A stretch of 49,266 nucleotides of DNA, taken from contig CAIODY010000052.1 in assembly GCA_903857255.1 (NCBI GenBank), positions 1 to 49,266 of the forward strand. The letters are read 5' to 3'. Both the position numbers and the translations under genes were made by a program. Positions within the stretch are counted from its first letter, which is position 1, and every line of letters starts with the position of its first letter. This DNA comes from an uncultured bacterium (GTDB taxonomy: Bacteria; Bacteroidota; Bacteroidia; Chitinophagales; CAIODY01). The notes below the pieces were generated by a model. That model ran no database searches and was not told where the DNA came from. It was given only the letters and a program-made list of their open reading frames with translations. This document shows positions 1 to 6,700 of this stretch, piece by piece.

Positions 1-438
1 AGTGCTACAAAAAATAAACGTTTGCAAAAAGCAAAAGAACACTATGCCGAAACAAAAACTAAATGTGAGCAAATGCTAAATGAAAATGGCAACGACCACG
101 AAAGAAAAGTATTTAATGATATTGTGGCTTCAGAATCTTCATTTATGACAACTAACAGCCCAATTAAAATACAAGAAAAGTCAGACGAGTTGCACAGCAT
201 AATTGGAAAAATAAATTGGCGAACTCCTGATTTCTTAATGGGTGTTTTTAATTGGCTTAAAAATGAACAGCCAAAAATGAACAATCAAACACAAGCTAAA
301 AGCCAAATTGATGCTGGTAAGTTCGCAGTTGAAAGTCAAAATTGGGATAGACTGAAAGAAATAAATTATAGCCTACTTGATTTGTTGCCAAAACCTGCAA
401 GAGAACAAATGAGTACCAAAATTGGGTTCGGTTTATAA
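1..438 (+). CDS. C-terminal end of a probable Hsp70/DnaK-like chaperone (5' end outside window)
   Basis: The frame is open from base 1, so the gene begins upstream of the window; the TTG at 22 is an internal codon rather than a convincing start. About 145 residues are visible. They are charged and helical, first a Lys/Glu-rich stretch, then a second helical block ending in LLPKPAREQ and GFGL. This resembles the helical lid and tail of stand-alone bacterial Hsp70-family proteins, where a short ...INxxLxDLLP... helix ends the chain. The ATPase and substrate-binding domains, which would prove the family, are not visible, so the assignment is an inference from the tail only. Downstream, a small membrane protein starts 17 nt after the stop and probably belongs to the same transcript. 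Confidence 0.45.
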   Translation, partial: SATKNKRLQKAKEHYAETKTKCEQMLNENGNDHERKVFNDIVASESSFMTTNSPIKIQEKSDELHSIIGKINWRTPDFLMGVFNWLKNEQPKMNNQTQAKSQIDAGKFAVESQNWDRLKEINYSLLDLLPKPAREQMSTKIGFGL

Positions 439-455
439 TCAAAGAAATCATTAAA

Positions 456-794
456 ATGGAAAACCAAAAATCGCAATTGGCTTTAAATGTACTAATCAAA
501 ATTAGTGTAGCAGTTCTGCTTGTAGTAGCCGCTTCAACAAGGCAGCAATATAGCTTTTATAGTTTTTTACGTTGGGCAGTAATGATTCCATGTGTTTATT
601 TTGCCTACCAATACTATACACAAAAGCAAATTGGATTAGTGATATTATATGCTGCAATTGCTTTATTGTTTAACCCTTTTCAAAAGTTTTGGTTTCAAAA
701 AGAAACTTGGCATTTGGTGGATTATTTGGTTGCTGCAATAATAGCAGGAACGATAGTTTATGATGTTGTAAAGATTAAAGAACCGAACAAATAA
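456..794 (+). CDS. Small four-helix membrane protein, DUF6804-like
   Basis: The product is 112 residues, almost entirely hydrophobic, with four predicted membrane segments at about 8-25, 32-50, 57-72 and 86-104, and a short charged tail ending KIKEPNK. The motif NPFQKFWFQKETWHLVD between helices 3 and 4 matches my memory of the DUF6804 family, where a conserved NP...F...W..D signature sits in the same place; this is recall, not a search. No enzymatic residues stand out. It starts 17 nt after the Hsp70-like gene and ends 13 nt before the next ORF, so the three are probably co-transcribed. Function unknown. Confidence 0.6.
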   Translation: MENQKSQLALNVLIKISVAVLLVVAASTRQQYSFYSFLRWAVMIPCVYFAYQYYTQKQIGLVILYAAIALLFNPFQKFWFQKETWHLVDYLVAAIIAGTIVYDVVKIKEPNK

Positions 795-807
795 CAGCAC
801 TTGAATT

Positions 808-2133
808 ATGTTCGGAGTAAAACAAAAACTTACTGATTCAACTCTGTATTTATTACATGACATGATTGAATACAAGTTGCAAGAAACTGAAAATTTACTT
901 TCTCAATATTCAAACAATGAACCCGAAATAATAAACAACTTAAATAAACAGATTGATTACTACAAAAACGAATTGTCAGAATTCGAGAAAGATTTAGAAA
1001 TACAGCGTTCACAGATGTTCCAATTTTCAGTTGAAGAACTCTATTCAATGTATGGACAATTTGAAAATAGGTTTATTGAAGTTGAGTTTCATAAACTATC
1101 AGATTCTGCTAAAAAATTTGGAAGAACAATTAGTGGTACAATCATTTATTTCAAATCCGAACGTGAAAATTTAGAGCTAATTATTAAATCAGATTCAGTA
1201 CCGAGAACCAACGGGCTTGTAAGGTTTGAACCAACTTCATTCAATCCAAACGTTGAAAATGACATTAAAAATGAACTTCAAAATAATGGTTTTATGAGCG
1301 GTGATATTTTTCAAGTTCATCCAGTTAATATGCCGCCACTAAAAGCATTTAATCAAGAAGGTAAAAAAGAAATCCCGAATACAATTGCAATTAATATTAC
1401 TCCACCAAAAGACATTAATCCCAAAAGTATATGGATAGGGCTATTTAAACAAAGGCTTAGTAATGGGTATTTATTAATTGATGAAGAAATGAATAAACTT
1501 TGCGGCTATTCATTGTACTTTGAACCCAAATCTATCAATGCCGAGTTAATTAAACTGAATGCATTTAATGAAGATGGAAGTATAAAAAAGAATGTTCGGT
1601 TTTATGAATTGGATGCAAAATTAGATGAGTACAACCTTTCTCAAAACGAACTTTTAGAATATAGCAATTTACTAAATGAAAAAGTATTAGTTCGTAACGA
1701 ATTAATAAAGATTGAACTAAAGAGTTCAACAAATAAAACGCTCGAAAAATTTGCAGAGGAATATCCTCAAATATTTAAAGAGCTACAAAAACTTGTAATT
1801 AATTTTGATGATGAAGCATTAGAGTTTTATAAGACTATCCGACCCATTTATTGGGATTTCAAAAGCTATTTACATATTTACCTTAGGCACTGTGAAGAGT
1901 TACAATTAGAGGGTAACAACAAAACGAAAACAACATTCCAATATTCACAAAAAGAAATAAAACGCATTCTTAAAATTGCAATTGAAAAAATACACGAAAA
2001 AATCAATGATAGATTGTCGCAAAGCAAAGAATGTAGAATCTATGGCGACCGCTCTCTTTATTTTAATGGCAACTATTACGCAATCAATATTGATAAAGAT
2101 GGCAGAGTTGCTGCATTTCATCCCTACGAATAG
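808..2133 (+). CDS. Hypothetical protein with N-terminal coiled coil
   Basis: The product is a 441-residue soluble protein that I do not recognise. Residues about 20-70 (YKLQETENLL..., NNLNKQIDYYKNELSEFEKD) look like a coiled coil. The middle (about 90-260) has alternating hydrophobic strands, and the last third is helical. It closes with a short beta-rich tail containing RSLYFNGNYYAINIDKDG. There is no signal peptide, no membrane segment and no obvious catalytic motif. It starts 13 nt after the small membrane protein, so it likely shares the transcript of the Hsp70-like gene and may be a client or partner. ATG at 808 is the first start of the frame. Confidence 0.6.
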   Translation: MFGVKQKLTDSTLYLLHDMIEYKLQETENLLSQYSNNEPEIINNLNKQIDYYKNELSEFEKDLEIQRSQMFQFSVEELYSMYGQFENRFIEVEFHKLSDSAKKFGRTISGTIIYFKSERENLELIIKSDSVPRTNGLVRFEPTSFNPNVENDIKNELQNNGFMSGDIFQVHPVNMPPLKAFNQEGKKEIPNTIAINITPPKDINPKSIWIGLFKQRLSNGYLLIDEEMNKLCGYSLYFEPKSINAELIKLNAFNEDGSIKKNVRFYELDAKLDEYNLSQNELLEYSNLLNEKVLVRNELIKIELKSSTNKTLEKFAEEYPQIFKELQKLVINFDDEALEFYKTIRPIYWDFKSYLHIYLRHCEELQLEGNNKTKTTFQYSQKEIKRILKIAIEKIHEKINDRLSQSKECRIYGDRSLYFNGNYYAINIDKDGRVAAFHPYE

Positions 2134-2205
2134 GACCTCAATCATCCTAACAATTTTTCGTTGAAAAAATTTCAATCTTCCTGCCAAGCCCACTCAAAAT
2201 AAATC

Positions 2206-2213
2206 TACCTTTG
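2206..2213 (+). promoter_or_regulatory. Promoter -7 element TACCTTTG just before the DUF488 gene
   Basis: The octamer fits the Bacteroidota -7 consensus TAnnTTTG exactly. It lies only four bases ahead of the ATG at 2218, so transcription from it would start at or next to the start codon, giving a leaderless message or using a later start (ATG at 2248). No clear TTTG box is seen 19 nt upstream. Confidence 0.45.
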
Positions 2214-2217
2214 CATC

Positions 2218-3102
2218 ATGTTTTACCGCAGAAAAGTAATATTAGCAATGCTTCAATTATTTGATGGAAAATTGGACAAAATTAGTTTGCAAAAATTGCT
2301 TTTTCTATTCACTCAAAAGCAACAAAAAACCGAGTACGACTTTATCCCTTATCGCTTTGGGTGCTACTCTTACTCTGCAAATGCAGATATGACAGCAATG
2401 GTAAAACGTGGTTTTTTGTTGGAAGATGAAAAACATTTTGAAAAAAAAGACACAGCCGATTATTTAAAATTACTAAAGCCCGATGACAAAAAATATTTGT
2501 TAGAGGTCAAAAATAATTACGGTAAAATGAGTGCAAACGCATTGATGAAACACACTTACATCAATTATCCATTTTATGCCACACATAGCACCGTAGCAGC
2601 AAATATCTTAAACAAAGCCGAACTACAAAAAGTAGAAGATGCAAAACCAAAAAGCAACAAAACAATCTTGTTCACTATTGGTTATGAAGGCATTTCTTTA
2701 GAGGAATATTTAGTTCGCTTGTTAAAAAACGATGTCAAAGTTTTGGTGGATGTGCGTAACAATCCATTCAGCATGAAATATGGCTTTAACAAAAACCAAC
2801 TTAAAAAATACTGCGATAATTTAGGCATTCAATACTTGCATTTTCCCGAAGTAGGCATTCAATCCGAACAACGACAAGAATTAAATGCACAAACTGACTA
2901 TGATAAATTGTTTGCCATATACCGCAAAACCAATTTAACAAAAACCACCAAAACACAAGTTGAAATTCTGAACTTATTAAAAGAACATAAACGCATTGCC
3001 CTTACTTGTTTCGAGGCAAATATTTGTCAATGCCATCGCAAACATTTAGCCGAAGCAATTACTTCTTTGCCAAACTTTTCCTATGAATTAAAACACATCT
3101 AA
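2218..3102 (+). CDS. DUF488 protein with an N-terminal Panacea/DUF4065-like domain
   Basis: The product is 294 residues in two parts. Residues 1-135 are helical: SLQKLLFLFTQ near 23 and YDFIPYRFGCYS near 40 recall the Panacea (DUF4065/SocA-like) fold, in which a conserved K(L)LF helix is followed by an aromatic loop. Residues 149-283 are a clear DUF488 domain: FTIGYEG at 152, DVRNNP at 178, and CFEANICQCHR at 264-274, the Cys/His cluster that ends DUF488 proteins. DUF488 has no settled biochemical role. The next gene starts one base after the stop, so the two products probably work together. An exact -7 promoter element precedes it. Two-gene units of this kind sit in accessory DNA; a role in defence or stress is only a guess. 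Confidence 0.75.
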   Translation: MFYRRKVILAMLQLFDGKLDKISLQKLLFLFTQKQQKTEYDFIPYRFGCYSYSANADMTAMVKRGFLLEDEKHFEKKDTADYLKLLKPDDKKYLLEVKNNYGKMSANALMKHTYINYPFYATHSTVAANILNKAELQKVEDAKPKSNKTILFTIGYEGISLEEYLVRLLKNDVKVLVDVRNNPFSMKYGFNKNQLKKYCDNLGIQYLHFPEVGIQSEQRQELNAQTDYDKLFAIYRKTNLTKTTKTQVEILNLLKEHKRIALTCFEANICQCHRKHLAEAITSLPNFSYELKHI

Positions 3103-3103
3103 A

Positions 3104-3931
3104 ATGGCTCGGAAGAAAGTATTAATCACAGTTACAACCTATCCTTTACCATCTCGAAGCTATGATGAATTAGTTTGCACCGCAGGTGTCTTAGAAAATG
3201 GCGAGTGGATTCGTATTTATCCAGTGCCGTTAAGTTTCTTACTCGACTTGAAAGGAACAGGCAAAGTGAATAACGTAAAATATACTTGGATTGAATTAGA
3301 GTTGAACCGAAGAACGGAGGATTTCAGACCTGAAAGTTTTTCTCCAAAGCATTATGATTTTAGAGATTTAGAAATTGGTAAACGATTAGACACTGAAAGT
3401 AATTGGGCAAGCAGAAAAGAAATTTGCCTCACCAATGTTTACACCAACAAAGCCAAACTGCTAAAAGATTCAGAAGCACCAACGAATGTTTCATTAGCCA
3501 CATTCAAACCTTCAAAGATTGTTGGTTTTAAAATTGAGAACGATGCACGGGAATGGAAAAATGAATGGTTAGAATTGCGTAAGCAAGGCGATTTGTTTAG
3601 TGGTGATAAATCACCCGAAATGTTAATTCCGAAATTGCCGTTCAAATTTTCTTATACTTTTTTAGATGATGAAGGAGTGTCAAGCACACTTATGATTGAA
3701 GATTGGGAAATAGGAGCTTTGTATTGGAATTGCTTGAGAGGTGCAGATGGAAACGAAGATATAGCTCTGGAAAAAGTAAGAGAGCAATACGAACATAACT
3801 TCACGAAGGAAAAAGATATTTACCTGTTTCTTGGCACAACAAAAGAGTGGCATATGCGTCGAGCAACCAATCCTTTTGTAATCATTGGGGTTTTCTATCC
3901 CAAAAAAGAAGTACAAGCCAAACTATTCTAA
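3104..3931 (+). CDS. Conserved partner of the DUF488 gene, function unknown
   Basis: The product is 275 residues, soluble, starting at an ATG one base after the stop of the DUF488 gene, which implies coupled translation. The N-terminus is striking: a beta strand KVLITVTTYPLPS, then SYDELVCTAGV and GEWIRIYPVPL, suggesting a small beta domain that binds a ligand or nucleic acid. The C-terminus has LFLGTTKEWHMR and NPFVIIGVFYP, again strand-rich. I do not recognise a named domain but believe this protein is recurrently found next to DUF488 genes. No membrane segments. Downstream comes about 560 bp without a gene, holding repeats. Confidence 0.65.
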   Translation: MARKKVLITVTTYPLPSRSYDELVCTAGVLENGEWIRIYPVPLSFLLDLKGTGKVNNVKYTWIELELNRRTEDFRPESFSPKHYDFRDLEIGKRLDTESNWASRKEICLTNVYTNKAKLLKDSEAPTNVSLATFKPSKIVGFKIENDAREWKNEWLELRKQGDLFSGDKSPEMLIPKLPFKFSYTFLDDEGVSSTLMIEDWEIGALYWNCLRGADGNEDIALEKVREQYEHNFTKEKDIYLFLGTTKEWHMRRATNPFVIIGVFYPKKEVQAKLF

Positions 3932-4036
3932 CACCTAATTACTTCCAGTAATATCCCCATTTTCTTTGCCTCTTTGCATGCCACCACCACCAAACAAGCC
4001 ACCAGCCTAACTCATAAGCTGATTGTCTTTAATAAT

Positions 4037-4300
4037 CACCTCAATAACTCGGCTGCAAACCTCACTGAACAGGTTACAATCGTCACTGACGAGGTTACAA
4101 TGAACGCTGTCGAGGCTGCAATCGTCGCTGAATAGGTTGCGGACACCGCTGTCATGGATACAATGGCAGTTGTCATGGACACAGTGGCAGATGACGAGGC
4201 TGCGGACAACACTGTCGAGGCTGCGGACATCGCTGTCACGACCGAAGTCGTCGCTGTCATCACCGAAATGAACGCTGTCATGGCTACGGAAATCAACAAC
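4037..4300. repeat. Degenerate tandem array with a 21-nt period (about 12 units)
   Basis: Reading in 21-base steps, units line up as variations of NNNNNCGCTGTCGAGGCTGCG; for example 4100-4120, 4142-4162 and 4205-4225 share most positions. In the forward frame each unit is seven codons (MNAVEAA, DTAVMDT, DNTVEAA, DIAVTTE, VVAVITE), a heptad pattern like a coiled coil. The frame is broken by TAG at 4133 and has no good start, so it looks like a decayed coding array or a non-coding repeat. It lies alone between the DUF488 unit and a long hairpin. Not CRISPR: the units are contiguous, with no spacers. Confidence 0.75.
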
Positions 4301-4337
4301 ATAAAAATGAAGTTCGGTGGTAATTCAGCACAGCACA

Positions 4338-4404
4338 TTAGCACACACATTTAGCAGGCGCAAAGCCCACCGCCAAAACCAAGCCTGCTAAAAGAGTGTG
4401 CTAA
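4338..4404. repeat. Long imperfect hairpin (22-bp arms)
   Basis: Left arm 4338-4359 (starting TTAGCACAC, ending TTAGCAGGC) and right arm 4383-4404 pair over 22 bases with three mismatches, separated by a 23-base C/A-rich loop. The stem is far longer than a normal terminator and has no U-tract. It sits 85 bases before element E1, so it may belong to the same family of mobile or cassette-boundary repeats. I see no gene in 4301-4489. Confidence 0.7.
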
Positions 4405-4489
4405 TCTTTGCCAACGCTTCTGCGACCTTTTCGGGCTTCGTTTCATCACAGGTTATCACTTGACGGGACACACCCATAAGACTTTCACA

Positions 4490-4625
4490 GCCGATAACAC
4501 GGGGCTTTTGCAAAGGCGGCAGACGGGTTTCATTTAAGTTTTGTAGTTTCTATTAAATGTTATCTTTGCGACAAGTGACGGACTTCTAATCCGCCTCTGC
4601 AAAAAGCCCCGAGAACGTTGGCGGC
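4490..4625 (+). repeat. Element E1: attC-like inverted-repeat element at the head of the WG-repeat gene
   Basis: The left arm begins GCCGATAAC and continues with GGGGCTTTTGCAAAGGCGG (4501-4519). The right arm is CCGCCTCTGCAAAAAGCCCC (4591-4610) followed by GAGAAC and GTTGGCGGC (4617-4625). The arms pair with small bulges and a ~70-base centre. E1 and E3 (34673-34805) share 23 identical bases at their right ends (4605-4627 and 34785-34807). The layout, two outer boxes of GCCAAC/GTTGGC type, asymmetric inner arms and a variable loop, is that of integron attC sites, but GTTGGCG departs from the GTTRRRY consensus. An internal promoter lies at 4540-4568. Confidence 0.65.
4540..4568 (+). promoter_or_regulatory. 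Bacteroidota promoter inside element E1
   Basis: TTTG at 4540-4543 and TATCTTTG at 4561-4568 (an exact TAnnTTTG) are separated by 17 bases, close to the usual 19. It points out of the element toward the WG-repeat gene, with a predicted start near 4575 and about 90 nt of leader formed mostly by the right arm of E1. Confidence 0.6.
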
Positions 4626-4665
4626 AACCCATGACAACCAGCAGACGACCTCAAACAAACAGACA

Positions 4666-6261
4666 ATGAAAACAAGACAATCTCACTTCTTTGCTCTACT
4701 TTTTTTCATAAGTACAACTTCGTTTTTAAATCTGAATTGTAATGCACAAACGACACCAAAACCTATTCCTTCATTTACACCAGAGTATTACAGACTATTA
4801 AAATTAGAAAATCAACCACAACCCCAAAAAAAAGATGGTAAATATGGTTATGTTATTTACCCGTCAAAAAAAGTTGTTATCCCTTACATTTATAAAGATG
4901 CAAGCAAATTTAACAACGGTTTTGCAATCGTAAAAAATGACACAGGCGCAGGAGTTATCAATATCAAAGGTGAAATTGTTATCCCTTTTAATTATACTCA
5001 AGTTGGATATTTCAACCAAGGCTTGTTTATTGCTCAGAAAGGATTAAAACATTGGGGTATAATTGATAGTAGCAATAAAACTGTTATTCCCTTTGAGTAT
5101 GAGGAAATTCAATCCCTGCCCAATCGAATGATTGCTGCAAAAAAGAATGGTAATTTAGGACTGATTTCAATTTCCAACAATGTCATTCTTCCCTTTGATT
5201 ATTTTGGCATTCGTGAAATTGCTGATTCAATTTATGAATTGACATGCAATGGAAACTACGGCAAACATGGTTTCTTCTTTTTCAATTCCAAAATAAAATT
5301 GGATTGCATTTATACATCCCATCCTGATTTTAATTTTAAACCGACAGGTATTGAATCAGAAAATAAAAGAGGAATTATTGATAAACGTGGTAATTTTTTA
5401 TTTCCACTCACTAAAAATGTAACATTCTTGGTTGATGATGATTTTAGAATTATGATTACTGACAAACACAAGTTTATCCGATTAAGCAGTAAATGGCAAT
5501 TAGGTGATACACTTGATATTGACAGTATCCGAAGTGTTTCTTATGGGCAAATAAAAGTTCGAAAAAATAATAAATGGGGGATTATTAATACCACAGGCAA
5601 GTGGTTGATTCCCATAAAATTTGATGGTATAGAACGTATAATTAACGGAAGAGTTGCTGTGAAAATAAATGACAAATGGGGATTTGCCGATACAATTGGT
5701 AATATAATCATTCCAGCCAACTATCAAAAAGTTGAAGATTTTTATGAAATGAGAAGTGGCTTTACTGGGTTGGCAGTTGTACAACAAAACAATAAATGGG
5801 GTATAATTGATAAACAAAATAAAGTAATTACTCCAATAATTTATGACCATTTGAGTACAATACATAACACAGGTATTTTCACATTGGTAATGCAAAATGG
5901 TCTTTATGGATTTCTTGGCACACAGGGTAAAGAAGTTTTTCCTTGTATTGAAAAAGAGTTGTTTTTTCCAATGACTAAATTAACTCCCATTCAACAAAGT
6001 GGGAAATGGGGATACACTAATTCAAATAAAGACATCGTTATTCCATGTATCTATGACGAAGTAAGCGATTACAATACCTCTGGCACACGAGTAAAATGCA
6101 AAGGGAAGTGGGGATTTGTTGATGGCTTTTTAAAAACGCAAATTGACTTTACTTTTGATGAAGCTGAAGATTTCAAGAAAATAGGCGAAGGCATTTTTGC
6201 AAAAGTAAAAAAAGGTAATGAAACTTATTTTGTTGACCCACAAGGGAACAAATACAAGTAA
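4666..6261 (+). CDS. Exported WG-repeat protein
   Basis: From the ATG at 4666 the product is 531 residues. It opens with MKTRQ and a hydrophobic stretch ending LNLNCNAQ, a Sec signal peptide (cleavage probably after NA or at the Cys). The rest is about eleven WG repeats (KYGYV, HWGIID, KRGIID, KWGIIN, KWGFAD, KWGIID, LYGFLG, KWGYTN, KWGFVD), each with a following I/VIP-x-YD block. WG repeats form beta propeller-like surfaces and are usually linked to envelope binding roles; the partner is unknown. An upstream in-frame TTG at 4618 lies inside element E1 and is unlikely to be used. The gene is framed by E1 and the broken copy E2, like a cassette. Confidence 0.8.
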   Translation: MKTRQSHFFALLFFISTTSFLNLNCNAQTTPKPIPSFTPEYYRLLKLENQPQPQKKDGKYGYVIYPSKKVVIPYIYKDASKFNNGFAIVKNDTGAGVINIKGEIVIPFNYTQVGYFNQGLFIAQKGLKHWGIIDSSNKTVIPFEYEEIQSLPNRMIAAKKNGNLGLISISNNVILPFDYFGIREIADSIYELTCNGNYGKHGFFFFNSKIKLDCIYTSHPDFNFKPTGIESENKRGIIDKRGNFLFPLTKNVTFLVDDDFRIMITDKHKFIRLSSKWQLGDTLDIDSIRSVSYGQIKVRKNNKWGIINTTGKWLIPIKFDGIERIINGRVAVKINDKWGFADTIGNIIIPANYQKVEDFYEMRSGFTGLAVVQQNNKWGIIDKQNKVITPIIYDHLSTIHNTGIFTLVMQNGLYGFLGTQGKEVFPCIEKELFFPMTKLTPIQQSGKWGYTNSNKDIVIPCIYDEVSDYNTSGTRVKCKGKWGFVDGFLKTQIDFTFDEAEDFKKIGEGIFAKVKKGNETYFVDPQGNKYK

Positions 6262-6324
6262 AACATTCATCAAGCCGACTATGCAGACAAGTTAGACCGC
6301 TTAAACCTTTGACGAGCAAACTCT

Positions 6325-6567
6325 CTTGACAACGGAGCTAACTCAAACAAAGGACGAGATAGCTAAAACAACAATCGAGATAGCTGTTCAGTCATTGAAG
6401 ATAACAAAACCAAAGGTCAAGACAATAAAACCAAGACCAAAGTATGCAGTGTTGTCATACGAGCAAGCACAATTGTCAGCCAAGACAACGCCGCAGACGT
6501 TGAAGACAACAGAAATAAAGGACGAGATAACAAAAACATGGGACAAGACAACAAAACCAAAAACTGG
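6325..6567. repeat. Second degenerate 21-nt-period array after the WG-repeat gene
   Basis: Blocks such as 6400-6420 and 6421-6441, then 6505-6525, 6526-6546 and 6547-6567, are 21 bases apart and share the pattern GAYAACAAAACCAARGNNNA. In one frame they read as heptads (DNKTKGQ, DNKTKTK, DNRNKGR, DNKNMGQ, DNKTKNW). That frame holds a stop and has no clear start, so I do not call a gene. The array ends directly at element E2. Its composition differs from the array at 4037-4300 but its period and placement are the same. Confidence 0.6.
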
Positions 6568-6570
6568 GCA

Positions 6571-6640
6571 GCCGCCAACACGGGGCTACTGTTACAGCGG
6601 CTTGACGAGCAATTTGAAAGTTCGGTTGTTTCGGTTACGC
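6571..6640 (+). repeat. Element E2: left half of an attC-like element, truncated
   Basis: It begins GCCGCCAAC, then CGGGGCTACTGTTACAGCGG and a loop starting CTTGACGAGCAATTTG. Over about 60 bases it matches the left half of E3 (34681-34741) with only a few differences, but no right arm follows: the sequence runs into unrelated DNA and the end of the TonB receptor gene. The position that is a -7 element in E3 (TACTTTTG) reads TACGCTTC here, so the promoter is also lost. Confidence 0.7.
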
Positions 6641-6700
6641 TTCGATTGTTTTGACGAGCAATCAAAACAACTGATTTTAATCTATTGTTGTTAAATAAAA

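Noticed and set aside
4037-4300. Possible CRISPR array
   Set aside because: Units are contiguous with a 21-base period and no unique spacers; no cas genes in the window.
4036-4350. 104-codon minus-strand frame across the 21-nt array
   Set aside because: Ala/Thr/Ser/Val-rich translation produced by the repeat; no start context or known family.
6326-6694. 122-codon plus-strand frame after the WG-repeat gene
   Set aside because: Runs through the second 21-nt array and element E2; low-complexity Lys/Thr content and no family.
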